A stretch of 64,000 nt of DNA from Cocos nucifera (lineage: Eukaryota > Streptophyta > Magnoliopsida > Arecales > Arecaceae). Location: contig QRFJ01000488.1 in assembly GCA_006176705.1 (NCBI GenBank), positions 1-64,000 of the forward strand, in the 5' to 3' direction. Each line of letters opens with the position of its first letter. The stretch's first letter is position 1. The notes beneath the pieces were generated by a model. It did not search any database. It saw only the letters and a list, made by a program, of their open reading frames with translations, and had not been told where the DNA came from. Of the stretch, positions 32,759 to 44,824 are shown in pieces. A program made the position numbers and the translations under genes.

Positions 32759-34990
32759 TGAAGGAAAATCTGATTTTTCACCGCAAGATCGTCTAGATCT
32801 GATTAGATCTGAGATAGATTTTTCTACAAAAATTTTTACGATCCAATCAGATCTAAGAGTTCTCAAATCTAATCATGACGATCTAATATTAAAAATTAAA
32901 AATAAAATTAAATCAAATTTAAGAGTTCTCAAATCTGATCTTGTTGGTTCCTGAGGTTCTGGAAGGAGCCATATGCGTGCCTGACCTCTACCGGTATCCA
33001 CTTGGATAGGATCTGAACATCTTCTTTTCATGAATCTCTCCTCCAAAGATCAGATTTAAATATGATCTATAGTTCCTTCAAAACTATTTCTGAAGGTAGC
33101 TCGTCCGTCTCACAAACACCATCGCGTAGATCCTAAATCTTGTGCCAAAAGCCATGGACCTCCATCTTAGATTTATGCCTAACTTTTTAGAGTTATAGAA
33201 GAGAGGGAGAGAGAGGATAGAGGGGGTGTGGGATATGGCATGGGTGATAGCATCTCTGTGTGGAAAATAAAATCATGCGATACCTCTCTTTGGCATGAGA
33301 AAGGTTTAAAAACCAACACCATATAGAGTCCTTCTTTGACCAAATCACTTATTATTTGATCAAAGAAACTCTAGAACTTATTCTCCACATGAAAACCCAG
33401 ATCTCATTTGGTTTTTTTGCCAAAATTCAATCTAGAAGATGGCAGCATGAGTAGATAAGGAAGAGTCGATTGTGCGTAGGACTCTTCCCTTAAGAGTTTG
33501 ATCCAAATCAAACTCTATCAAAATATAGACAAACCACCACCATAAATTACAAAATTTAGCACACCCATAGCACGACATGAGCCCTATCACATATCCAAAA
33601 ATCAAAGCAAAATAATTTCTTGAGAATTTTCTAGAAGTGTTTGATCAAGTCACCCTCAATTCTCTCAATTGAGTCAACTTTTGACCTGAGTCCAATTGCA
33701 CTAGGAATGGATTTAATTTTTATAATTTATCTAATCTAAACTTGTTCCAGTCAGATAAAAATTAAACTCATTCAAGATATAGAAATGATTCAAATCAATT
33801 TTGACTTGGTTGCGATGAATCAGAAAGATTATAGAAGGAGAAAGCCAGGCTCAATTGTATGCTAGCATGATTATCTTGAACCTGATTGGATTTAATTGAA
33901 ATCAATCGAACTGGGTTAGCTCAATTGATCACATTCAGATCCAAATCTTTATTTATGTGATCTAGTTAGATTTTATTTTGTATGGTAATGAGACATATCG
34001 CGATCTCTATCATCAATATCATCAAAATACCTTTCGATGGATCAGAACTTTTTTGATTCATACAGTTAGAATAATTGATTATCAAAATCATTCTAATTGC
34101 TCCCAAAATCCATCAATGATACCTAGCAGTATATGGTGGCAACCCATCAAAATTGAAAGTGAATCTCTTGGTGCAGCTACATGTGTAATTAGGTTCTTCT
34201 ATCTTGAGCCCTTATAGGATTAGGATTAAGATGAACTCATCAAACCCAACATCCATCATTTAAATTAATCATTTCATTTAAGTCCGATGTGAAATCCTAA
34301 TAGAAACTCTTTCTATCATCTTCACTCTACCATGGCCATAGGCTTAAGGACTCAATCTCATGATTATCATAGGGCTACTCCTCATCTACCGAGATAGATA
34401 GATCTCTTATTGGTGCAATCCAATTCCAACAATGAATATATTATAGCTAACATATACCTCAAGATTCCGAATGGTTAGAAAATTGAGTTATGCTGTAGTC
34501 AAACTATAACACCCTCAAGGTGAACTGCCAATGCACCTCAGGTTAAAGAACCAGATACACCACTGCAGCATCGAGCCAGTTATCGATGAGAAGATAGACT
34601 TTCTTATGACTGCTCGAGGTGGTTAGTGCCCTTGTTCTCTAATGAGTACCTGTACTCTCGCTTTGGTGTCTCCACACCATAGACTTAAGATACATCTATC
34701 CTAAGAAAATGATCGTACACTAATCTTCTAGATCGATTACCATCCTCATGATGATCCTACGATCGGAAGCAGTTTATGAGTTAATTATGAGAATTCATGT
34801 CTTAAATTTTTAACTCTTAAAAATATGAATTGTCATTACCATTAACTCAAAGGATGTATCACAAACACTTTAAATACATACTATGATAGAAAATAATTCT
34901 TTTATTAATTTATAGTCAAAATTATAAAATTATTCTTAGAAGTATATTATAAGTGTTAGCCAATTTAGCTTCTAGGGTGCACATCTAACA
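32759..34990 (-). repeat. 3' LTR of Copia1
   Basis: On the + strand it starts TGAAGGAAAATCTGA and ends CATCTAACA. On the - strand it begins TGTTAGATGTGCACCC immediately after the polypurine tract. Related to, but distinct from, the Copia2 LTR (both share a TTAAATTTTTAA-CTCTT segment and neighbouring sequence near the TGTTAG end). Confidence 0.95.
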
Positions 34991-35003
34991 AACTCCCACT
35001 TGA
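34991..35003 (-). other. Polypurine tract of Copia1
   Basis: On the - strand AAGTGGGAGTT lies directly before the LTR start TGTTAG, the expected plus-strand primer site. Confidence 0.85.
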
Positions 35004-35039
35004 CCTAAAGCTAATTGGCTACAAATCTAAATTTCATCT

Positions 35040-35420
35040 TCTTAAGGTGGGCTTCGATCTTTTGCTGGCTTAATGGCTTTGTCAGTGGGTTACCACATTA
35101 TCTGTGGAGTCAACTCTCTTGACCTCGATGTATCCCTTCTCGAGGTAATCATGGATATGGTGGTATCGCCGTTCGATGTACTTAGATTTTTGATGAGACC
35201 TCGACTCCTTAGCTAGAGCTATGGCACCATTGTTGTCGCAGTATAGAGGGACATCATCTGATGGCATCACTCTAAGCTCTATGGTGAATGTTTTGTACCA
35301 GAATGCCTCCTTTGCAGCCTCCAACATAATAATGTACTCTACTTCCATGGTGGAGTCTGATATCATCGTCTACTTGAAACTCTTCCAACTAATAGCTCTA
35401 CCATTACAAATAAATAGACT
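35040..35420 (-). pseudogene. Copia1 RNase H, broken
   Basis: The open piece 35366-35082 reads SDSTMEVEYIIMLEAAKEA (Glu-containing motif), LYCDNNGAIALAKE (Asp motif) and HHIHDYLEKGYIEVKRVDS. This is the standard Copia RNase H order at the end of pol. The first Asp motif lies upstream in another frame, and a stop follows VVTH. Confidence 0.9.
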
Positions 35421-35429
35421 TTAGATGTT

Positions 35430-36500
35430 GACTTTTGATCATCTATATCAGACATAAAATTTGAGTCGATATATCCCTGAACCTAGAGTTTTCCATTATC
35501 AAAAACTACAAATATATTCTTAGTCCTTCTCAAGTACTTAATGATACATTTCATAGAAGTCCAGTGCTCTTCATCTATATTCGACTAATATCTGCTCGTG
35601 ATACTTACAACATGGGCAATATCAAGTCGTGTACATAGCATGGCATACATGAGGCTGTCTATTATCGAAGCATAAAAGATCTTGCTCATGCATTTAATCT
35701 CCTTAGGTGTGCTAAGGAATATCTTCTTGGAGAGATGAATGCATGTCTAAAGGGTACTAAACCCCTCTTGGAGTTTTCCATGCTAAAACTCTTTAGCACC
35801 TTCTTTATGTATATTTTCTATGAGAGACCCAGCATCCTATTTGGTCTATTCCTATAGACCTTAATTTTCAGAATAAAGGATGCCTCTCGTAGATCTTTCA
35901 TAGAAAACTTCTTAGACAACCATATTTTGACTATAGTCAATATGGGAATATCAGTCTTAATTAGGAGGATGTCATCTATGTATAGTACGAGGAAGACAAC
36001 AATGCTCCCATTGATCTTTTTAAAAACATAGGGCTTCTTCTCATTCTTGATAAATTCAAATGATTTGATTACATCATTGAAATGAGCATTTCAGCTCCGA
36101 GATACTTGCTTAAGTCCATATATGAACCTTTGCAGCTTGCATATCTTGTGATCATCATCACTAGATGTGAAATCTAACGGCTGTTCTATATAGATATCTT
36201 CCTCAAAATTTTTATTTAAGAATGCTATTTTCACGTCCATCTGCCCTATTTCATAATCAAAATAGACTGCAACAGCAAGCAATGTGTGGATGAATTTGAG
36301 CATGGCTACTGACGAAAAAGTATCTTGATAGTTAATGCCTTCATGCTGACTATACCCTTTCACTACGAGCCTTGCTTTGAATATTTCTACATTTCCATCA
36401 GCACCTATCTTTCTCTTGAAGATCCATTTACACCCAACAAGTGGATCTACCAAGATCCAAACTTGGTTCAAATGTATTGAGTCAATCTCTGACTTCATTG
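35430..36500 (-). pseudogene. Copia1 reverse transcriptase, broken
   Basis: Copies element RNA into DNA. The open piece 36498-36091 reads WIFKRKIGADGNVEIFKARL, GINYQDTFSSVAMLKFIHTL, QMDVKIAFLNKNFEEDIYIE and CKLQRFIYGLKQ, all standard Copia palm blocks. The catalytic box YIDD is intact at 35982-35971 in the next open segment. Shifts at about 36090 and stops around 35700 break the gene. The DYEIGQMDVK wording points to the Angela/Tork side of Copia. Confidence 0.92.
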
Positions 36501-36699
36501 CTTTTAACTATTTCTTAGAGTCGATATCGGATATCGTCTCATCATAGATTTTGGAATCATCACCATGAACCCCATTTTCTGTGAGGAATATTTTCTCTAC
36601 GTCTTCTAATATAGTACCTAAGTACCTTTCAGAAGATGGAAAATTCTACTTAATCTACAAGGTGGAGGAAGTGTCTGGGTTGGCTCAATCTGATTGGAT

Positions 36700-37710
36700 T
36701 CCATAGGTTCTTTAGCTCGTGGCTCTTGGAAGATTTTCTCCTCGAGCCTAATCTGCCTTTCGATGCCACCATCTTGAATAAACTATTTTTCAAAGAAGAT
36801 AGCATATCGACTTACAATCACATTGTGATCTTCTAAAAGATAGAAATAATATCCTAATGACTCTTTAGGATATTCAATAAATCGAGCTCTAAAGGATCTA
36901 GACTCTAATTTATCTGCCTATTGTTTCTTGATATGGATCGGACAATCTCAAATTCTAAGATGACTTAGACTTAGTTTCTTACCATGCCATATCTCATACG
37001 ATGTGGTAGGAATGATTTTAGAGAAAACCCTATTTAGTAAATATATAGCGATCATCAGACTATGTCTCCAAAGAAACTTAGGAAGGTTCGTGAAACTCAT
37101 CATGGATCGGACCATATCTAATAGGATCCAATTTCTCCATTCTAAAATCTCATTGAGTTGAGATATTTTAGGTGGAGTCCATTGAGAGACTATGCCATTA
37201 TCTTTAACATAGTTTAGAAATTTTTGATTAAGGTATTTGCCTCCTCGATCTGATCAAAAATTTTAATAAGTTTTTCTATTTATTTTTCTACTTTGAGTTT
37301 GAATTTCTTGAGCCTTTCAAAAGCTTCAGACTTATGTCACATCAAATACACATATTCATACTGAGATAGATCATTGGTAAAGATAATGAAGTAGACATAA
37401 TTGTCCTTGATCGGTATATCAAATGGGCCACATACATCAGTATGTACTAGGATAAGTAGGTCTGTGACCCTTTCCCCATGTCCTATAAAAGGAAGCTTGG
37501 TCATTTTGCCATGAAGGTATGATTCATAAATCGGATATGACTCGAAAGTCAACGGACTCAATAGCCTGAATTTCTCTAATTTGTTAATCCTGTCTTTAGC
37601 TATATGACCTAACCTAAGGTGCCAAAGATACCTATTATTTAGACTATCCCTAGGTCGTTTTGATCCTATGGCATTCATGTTTTGCTCGATATTAAAAATA
37701 AAAACATCAA
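36700..37710 (-). pseudogene. Copia1 GAG-pre-integrase and integrase, broken
   Basis: 37678-37337 reads NNRYLWHLRLGHIAKDRI (pre-integrase His motif), a degraded Cys pair (YPIYESYLHGKMTKLPF, with Tyr for Cys), then LVHTDVCGPF with the first catalytic Asp. Downstream the reading continues in mixed frames to a PHRMRYGMVRN-like block near 37005-36975. Several stops. Confidence 0.88.
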
Positions 37711-37717
37711 TATGTAA

Positions 37718-38386
37718 CTAATAGAGATCATTTATAAGAAAACCACTTATAATTTTATTTATTTTATAAAGAATATTATAATGGTCCTTAAGAAAACTAA
37801 TTGCATAGCCTTCTTGTGCTAAACATGAAATAGAAATCAAATTCCTACTTGCTGTAGGCACATAAAAATAGTCTCTAAGAACTAGATCTAATCCTGATGG
37901 TAATCGAAGAGGATAGATTTTCATGACCACAGTAGCAACTCTTGCTTTGTTTTTGATGCATAGGATCATCTCATCATTCCTCAACCTCTTGCTATCCTCA
38001 AGATCTTGCATAGAAGTGCATAAGTAAACACTAGAACTAGAGTCAAGCATCCAACTGGATGCAGAAGAAATCATAAGGTTAGATTCTATAATGAGCATAC
38101 CTCCAGAAGAATCTACCTCCTTATTCTTCAGGCTAGCCAGGTAAAGAGGGTAGTTTTGCTTCCAGTGGTCGTCTATATTGTAATGAAAATATTTTTCCTT
38201 GTTAGCGGCCTTCTTTTTTAATTCTACCTTCTTCGTCTTTCCATCTTCTACCTTCTGCTTCTTCACGGACTTCTTCTTTCCAAAAGTTTTTTTCTTGAAA
38301 GAAGTCTGCTCTACAGCAAGCATTGAGCCCTTTGAACCTTTCATAGAGAGTTCAGCAGTAACTAGTATATTCATAAGTTCAGTCAA
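37718..38386 (-). pseudogene. Copia1 gag C-terminus with zinc knuckle and protease
   Basis: The longest open frame in the window, 222 residues. A Lys-rich stretch (residues about 30-65) precedes YFHYNIDDHWKQNYPLYL, a zinc knuckle of the C-X2-C-X4-H-X4-C kind in which all three Cys are now Tyr. The protease follows with WMLDSSSSVYLCT (the usual DSG/DSGAS has become DSSSS), then LPSGLDLVLRDYFYVPTASRN and SISCLAQEG. The frame is open, but the ligand and catalytic-site changes mean it should be inactive. Confidence 0.9.
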
Positions 38387-38930
38387 GGTATTTTAAAGTT
38401 TATGCATATGGTAGTTCATGACGAACTGTCCATACGCATCAGTCAAAAACTACAGAATTATATCAATCTATAGGTCCTGATCTAACTTGACACTGAGCTT
38501 ATCAAGCTCTTCTAAGTCTTTGATCATCATCAGATAATGATCTTGGACCAACTGCCCATCATGCATCTGAGTCTTAAAATGTCTTTTAGCGACTTGTTAT
38601 TTGACTGTGTGACTCTATTCACCAAACAACTCTTGTAGGTGAGCTAATATTTGACAGCTAGTCTTAATGTCTTTATGTTGGTGCTGGAGCTCATCAGACA
38701 TCGAGCCTAATATATAATACTGGCTTTGTTATCTTCATCCATCCATTTTTCTAGAGATGCTTTCTGATCAGCAGACAGACATGTTGGTAAAGTGGAAGGA
38801 TCTTATTCCAACACATGAGTCAACTTCTCAAAATCCAAAACTATTTTGAAGTTCTGAAGCCAATCCTTGTAGTTGCGTCAGTCAGTCTATGGGTGTCCAG
38901 GATACGGGCTAGTGGGTTGGATGCAGATAT
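38387..38930 (-). pseudogene. Copia1 gag N-terminal part, broken
   Basis: Starts at 38930 where the expected ATG is ATA (reading ISASNPLARILD); Copia2 has an intact ATG at the equivalent place (57897). It continues in shifting frames with CLSADQKASLEKWMDEDNKA, a MSDELQHQHKDIKT block and HYLMMIKDLEELDKLS. This matches the capsid-like gag (UBN2-type) family of Copia elements. At least three shifts plus stops. Confidence 0.85.
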
Positions 38931-40806
38931 TTTTCTATAGAGAGTTAAAATATTTAGTTAGATTTTGTAATTAGACTTAACCAATTTATTTAGAAGTTTC
39001 ATTTTTAAATAAATTAAGCTTTCACTATTTACTCAGATCCCAACACTTTCTTGGTAGAGATGCAAAAATCTCCACGATTATTGATTTCTAATGGGTGGTG
39101 CGATCCCACCAACTGGCTCACCATCTCACCTAATAGTTATTAGTGATGGATCAACTGATGAGTAGACAACTCTTATCCAATTATTTTCTAATCATGGTGC
39201 ACCCAAACCTGATCTCTAATTCATGAAGCTCACCATGTTCGGAATATTGCTCCACTCCTTAGTTAAGTCAGATCCATCATTTGCATGAATTAAATTTTTG
39301 ATTGGATCTCTCATCGTATCCAGAATATTGAGCCCAACCCATAGCATCCAATGCCTAATAGACATGGTTGCATCTTTTTGGTGCAACTGAACCACTGTAT
39401 CCAGCCAAGAACGATCAATCCCAAAAAGGGCCCGCAGATCTACAATGGTGAAAAACCTTAGACTTAATATTTTTTTAGAAAGATTTAATTTAAATCTCTT
39501 TAAACATGACTTGACTTAGACATAATAATTATGACTAACCTAGTGGCATAGGTTGGCTCGAATTGTTAGCCACCTCAAATCAGAATTGGGTCGACATAAA
39601 TAGCTAGATAAGTGAGACCGGTAGAAAGGATATGCCATTAACTCGATAAGAACATATTCAGATTGAGTAGTTCTCAATTAAAAATCAGTTGATCATATCT
39701 ACCAGACATACCTTAGATACCAAATTATCGAATCAAAATCAATCAGATTAACCTACAATCCAGGCTCGAACCATGGAGCCAAATTAGGTCTTGGCTTGAT
39801 CGAGTCACATCTCAATGTGATTCAATCTTGACCCAGACTTAATCCTATTAAGCTGGTCAATTCTAATCTTTCTTTGATCCCACCTAACTCTTGATTCAGT
39901 TTGATCAACCGCTAGACCTAATTGAGCTACCCAAGTCCAAACCCAATTTTATGAAGATGTCTTAGATCTGAAAATTTATAATTTTTATACCTAATTAATT
40001 TTATAATCTTAATTATTAATTAAGTTTTGGGTTCATGAATAAAATATATAATAAAATCCTAGGATTTCAGAATCTAGGGTTTTACAGAAAATAAGTTTTA
40101 ATTTTTGATTAAGGATGAATGCGCAACATCCCTACATATCATAAGAACACCCCATCGAATGAAAGGAGAGGGCCTTTAAATCCTACTTTATTCTTATGAT
40201 TGGATGGCCAAAGAGAATGCCTTAATCAAAAATATATTTTCTAAAATAAAACTAGTTAGATCTAAATCATATATCACATATACAAAAGATCTAACCTATA
40301 CATATCTTGCATACATCTCATGTATCATAACTCAACAAACCATGCATGCTTTCAGATCTGAAATATCATATATTAAATCTAAAAGATAAAATTTTAAATT
40401 TAATCAAATCAAAAATAAAACTATTATAGATATTTTATAGAACTATTCTATAACTAGTCTAAGTATGCATCTTTCATATCTTATATGAATAAATTAAAAA
40501 TTTAAAACTATATTTTCTATTTTTTAGATCTGGTTACAATAATTATAATATTAAAAAAATAAAACTAAAATAAATATAAAATTATATTTAATCAAATTAA
40601 CAATATGATCATACTAGACTACACATAGAACTAATCTATTCCAAGTCTCGTCATGCATGTCATATATTATAGATCTAAATCATATAATTTTTAATTTTTT
40701 AATTTTAGATCTAATCACATCTGATGTGATATCAAAAAGTATTTAATATTAAATTATAAATAAAAATTAAATTAGATCTAAAATAAATTTGAAGAACTGT
40801 TAATGT
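38931..40806 (-). other. Long 5' leader of Copia1
   Basis: About 1.9 kb between the primer binding site and gag without a coding signal; AT-rich toward the LTR. The equivalent leader in Copia2 is about 1.2 kb (57898-59098). Confidence 0.7.
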
Positions 40807-40807
40807 A

Positions 40808-40819
40808 GCTCTGATATCA
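40808..40819 (-). other. Primer binding site of Copia1
   Basis: On the - strand TGATATCAGAGC, two bases past the LTR end. It differs from the consensus TGGTATCAGAGC by one G-to-A change. Confidence 0.9.
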
Positions 40820-40821
40820 GT

Positions 40822-43082
40822 TGAAAAAAAATCTAATTTTTCGCAGTAGGATCGTCCAGATCTGATCAGATCTGAGATAGATTTTTTTATAAAAATTCTT
40901 ATGATCCAATCAGATCTAAGAGTTCTCAGATCTAATTATAGTAATATAATATTAAAAATTAAAAATAAAATAAAATTAGATTTAATTTTAAGTACCTTGT
41001 TGGGTAATCTGATTAGTCTACGATGATCCTATTGGTTCCTAAGGTTCTGGAAGGAGCCATCCATGCACTTGGCCTCTACCGATATCCACTCAGGTAGGAT
41101 TTGAATATTTTTTTCTCAAGAATCTTTTTTCTAAAGATCAAATCTAAATCTGATCTATAGTTCTTTCAAAATTATTTCTGAAGGCAACCCGTCCATCTCA
41201 CAAATACCATCGTGTAGATCCTAAATCTTGCACCAAAAATCTTAGACCTTCTTCTCAGATTTGTATCTAAAATTTTAGGCTTATAGAAAACAGGGAGAGA
41301 GAGGATAGAGAGGGCATGGGATATGGTATGGGTGATAGCACCTCTACATGGAAAATAAAATCATGCGATTCCTCTCTTTGGCATGAGCAAGGTTTAAAAA
41401 CCAACACCATATAGAGTCCTTCTTTGATCAAATCACTTATTATTTGATCAAAGGGATTCTAGGACTTATTCTCTATGTGAAAATCCAAATCTCATCTAGT
41501 TTTATCACCAAAATTTAATCTAGAAGGTGGCGGCATGAGTAGATAAGGAAGAGTCCATTGTGCCTAGGACTCTTCCCTCAAGAGATTGATCCAAATCAAA
41601 CTCTATCAAAACCTAGTCAAACCACTATCATAAATTACAAAATTTGGCACACCCATAGCATGACATGATTCCTATTACATATCCAAAATTTAGATCAAAA
41701 AAATTTCTAAAAAATTTTCTAGAATTATTTGATCAGGTCACCCTTAATTTTTTCAATTGGGTCAACTTTTGACCCTAGTCCAATTGCACTAGCAATAGAT
41801 TTAATTTCTATAATTTATCTAATCAAAACTTATTCTAATTAGATAAAAATAAACTCATTCAAGATATAAAAATGAGTCAAATCAAATTTGACTCGATTGC
41901 GATAAATCAAAAAGATTATAGAAGGAGAAAGCTAGGCTCAATCGTGTGCTAGTATGATTATCTTAAACCTGATTAAATCTAATCCAAATCTATCAAATTA
42001 GGTTATCTCAATTGATGATATCCAGATCTAAATTCTTGTTTGTGTGATCTCATTAGATTCAGTTTCATATCGTAATGAGACATGTCACAATCTGTATCAT
42101 CTACATCATCGAAACACCTTTCAATGGATCAGAACTTTTTTGATTCATATAATTAGAATGATTGATCATCAAAATTATTCTAATTACTTTCAAAATTCAC
42201 TAGTGACACCTAGCAGTATATGATGGAAATCCATTAGAACGGAAAGTAAACCTTTCGATACAGCTACCTATGTGATTAGATTCTTCTATCTTGAGCTCCC
42301 ATAGGATTAGGGTTAAGGTGAACTCATCAAATCCAACATCGATCATATGAATTAATCATTTGATTCAAGTCCGATGTAAAATCCTAATAAAAACTCTTTC
42401 TATCATCTTTACTCTACCATGGCCAGGGCTTAAGGACTCAATCTCATGATTATCATAGGACTACTCCTCATCTACCGAGGTAGATAGATTCTCTATTGGT
42501 ACAATCTAATTTCTATAATGAACATGCTATAGTCAACATACACCTTAAGATTCTAAATGACTAGGAGATCGAGTTATGGTATAGTCAAATTATAACACTC
42601 TCAAGATGATCTACCAATGCACCTCAGGTTAAAGAACTAGACACACCACTACAGCATCGAGCCAATCATCGATAAGAAGGTAGACTTTCTTATAATTATT
42701 CGAGGTGGTCGTGCTCAGTACCCTCGTTCTTTAGTGAGTACCTATACTCTCGCTTCGGTGTCTCCAAACCATAGACTTAAGATACATCTATCCAAAGAAA
42801 GCGATCGTACACTAATCTTTTGGATCAATCACCATCCTCGTGATGATCCTATGATCAGGAGCAGTTTATGAGTTAATTATGAGAATTCATGTCTTAAATT
42901 TTTAACTCTTAAAAATATAAATTATCATTATCATTAACTCAAAGAATGTATCACAGATACTTTAAATACACACTATGATAGAAAATAATTTTTTTATTAA
43001 TTTATAGTCAAAATTATAAAATTATTCTTAGAAGTATATTACAAGTGTTAGTCAATCTAATTTCTAGGGCACACAACTAATA
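40822..43082 (-). repeat. 5' LTR of Copia1
   Basis: On the + strand it starts TGAAAAAAAATCTAATTT and ends CAACTAATA. It aligns with 32759-34990 along its length, followed by the GAAGC duplication. Confidence 0.95.
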
Positions 43083-43570
43083 GAAGCTCTCTGCAATCTC
43101 CTCTCTATAGCCATAGTTATGATTTTTTTAATTTTATAAAAATATTTATTAATTATTTATAATATTTATAATAAATATTAAAAATATTTATTATAAATAT
43201 TATAATTATTTGCTAGTCATGGATCGTGCTAGTGGGTAAGAGAACTCCTATCAGTTAGTTCTGGACTATGCTGGATTCTGTGGGCCGTTCTAGATCGGGC
43301 CATGCCGTGTTGACAGCGTGGATGATTCTGGATTTGGGCTGTATCATGTTGCCAATCGTGGATGGCCCTAGGCCATGCCAGTCGATAAAAGCTCCTATTA
43401 GTGGATTTTGGGTAGTGCTGACAGCCATGAGCTATGCCAGCCACTAAGAGAACCCTCATCCCCGCCAGTGGGTTTTGGGCCCGTGAGTTGGCCGCTAAGA
43501 GATCCCTCACCCTCATTGGCTAGGCCATGCTGGCGTGGATCGTGCCGGCCACTAAGAGAACCCTCATCGC
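43083..43570. repeat. AT-rich palindromic run followed by a GC-rich imperfect repeat
   Basis: 43130-43205 is AT-rich with AATATTTATTATAAATATT palindromes. 43205-43570 is strikingly GC-richer and contains four or five imperfect copies of a CACTAAGAGAACCCTCATC / GGCCATGCCAG-like motif. Frames on both strands (43516-43229 and 43408-43725) come from this repeat. It is continuous with the sequence left of Copia1 (32758). Confidence 0.65.
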
Positions 43571-44186
43571 TAATAAAAAGTGATATTATTTGTTGCTCAT
43601 CTTTAATTATTTATGGATATAATTCATGTTGTAGAATTTATTGCTTAAAATTTTTTGGATTATTGTTTATATCTTGTTGCTTTTGTTTATTGCATTGCAT
43701 AACAATAGACCCATCAATTGATTAGCGTATGAAATCTCCGACACCCATATATTTATATATTTTTTGCATGGATAGGAGAATTATATACAATGATCAATTA
43801 ATTATCCAATTTGAATAGTTTGAAAATTATAAATAATACTATAGGTAATTACAGTAATTAAACGGTATGGTGAGGGTTTCGAAAAAAAATTTGGATAGCA
43901 TTTTTTTTATTCTTCCTACACTGGAGAACTAAGAGAAAATGTTGCCAAATTTTTTTTGAGTTCCTATTATATATCATTTGATTACTGTAATGAACCTATA
44001 TAATTAATATAATTTCTAAATGGGATAGGATCTATCTTTACCAATTAGTTAGTGATACGTTGCATTTAATTTGATGTATATAAAAATGATATTTAATATC
44101 TGCTATGGCTTACGAGTTGTTTACAATGCATTGATATATAATTTAAGTTCTACACATGATTTAATTATAGTATTGCCATTTTTAAA
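43571..44186. other. Unassigned AT-rich stretch
   Basis: I see no motif, repeat or coding signal. It may be the 5' region of the CACTA transposase remnant that starts at 44187. Confidence 0.4.
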
Positions 44187-44523
44187 ATGGATAAGGGGTG
44201 GATGAAATTTAGTATGCTCTAATCAAAATATGAGGCTGGACTTCAAAAATTTTTTTAATTTTGCTATAGAAAAATTTGGAGACTATGAACTTATCCAATA
44301 TTCTTGTAAGAAGTGTATGGGTGGGCCATGGCTATCTCATCAAGATGTAAATGATCACCTCACTATTTATGGCTTTAAAATTGGTTATAAAATTTATTGG
44401 GATCAACATGGTGAGGGCAGGCTGCAAGAAGGTGATCAACATGATGGAAGAGTGGAACAAATAGTTCGTGATATTTATGCATTTGATATGTTTATACTAT
44501 ATTTGATTAGACTAATTTTGTAA
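44187..44523 (+). pseudogene. CACTA Tnp2 N-terminus (Transposase-associated domain), broken
   Basis: ATG at 44187 gives MDKGWMKF, the family's typical MDKSWM start. After one stop and a shift near 44240 the reading continues FFNFAIEKFGDYELIQYSCK, CMGGPWLSHQDVNDHLTIYG and GYKIYWDQHGEGR. Two of the Cys residues of the zinc-like motif remain (YSCKKC). Only this N-terminal domain is present; the rest of Tnp2 is missing. It belongs to a second CACTA element on the + strand, distinct from the - strand one at 20354-62440. Confidence 0.82.
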
Positions 44524-44547
44524 CTAATTTCTGATAACTTTGTGTAG

Positions 44548-44749
44548 AGGAGGTATGACTTTTTAGATCATGAGAGGGCTTGAGATGCCTAATTGAAAAA
44601 GATTGGAGAGTTATACCAAGGCTATAAGGTTAAGCTCCATAAAGGATGGCTCGAGCACCAATGAGATACTCTAGAAGAGCTTGTTTCTTGAATAAAGGAC
44701 CGTCTCTCGAGTCAGTGGGAGGGGATTGTTCATGATATTTATGCATTTG
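44548..44749 (+). pseudogene. Possible Ptta/En/Spm-type fragment
   Basis: Starts after a TTTGTGTAG acceptor-like site and reads RYDFLDHERA, LKKIGELYQGYKVKLHKGWL and KDRLSSQWEGIV with two stops. The KLHK and QWEGIV spacing resembles the plant transposase_24 C-terminal block. The end (TTCATGATATTTATGCATTT) repeats 44463-44482. It stops at the junction with Copia2 near 44750. Confidence 0.45.
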
Positions 44750-44819
44750 TTAGGATTACATTTGAATTCCTTGAATTTTTTAAAAGCTTTAAATTTATGT
44801 CTCATAAGATACAAATTTA
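44750..44819 (-). pseudogene. Copia2 integrase fragment left of the gag-only element
   Basis: Matches Copia1 about 37300-37365 (the segment with AAAAGCTTTAAATTTATGTC). It continues at 52853 across the inserted Tat derivative, with the TGTAT duplication at 44820-44824 and 52848-52852. Confidence 0.88.
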
Positions 44820-44824
44820 TGTAT

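Larger units (their letters stand above)
32759..43082 (-). mobile_element. Copia1: full-length 10.3 kb Ty1/Copia element (Angela/Tork-like)
   Basis: LTRs of 2232 bp (32759-34990) and 2261 bp (40822-43082) flank a 5.8 kb interior in the order (- strand) primer binding site, long leader, gag, zinc knuckle, protease, integrase, reverse transcriptase, RNase H, polypurine tract. The target duplication GAAGC at 32754-32758 and 43083-43087 is perfect. In one sampled stretch of about 180 bp I count about 20 differences between the LTRs, so it is old. All genes are broken. Confidence 0.95.

Noticed and set aside
43229..43725. Two frames of about 100 residues with repeated Ser/Pro motifs
   Set aside because: Come from the GC-rich imperfect repeat and continue into unrelated AT-rich DNA.
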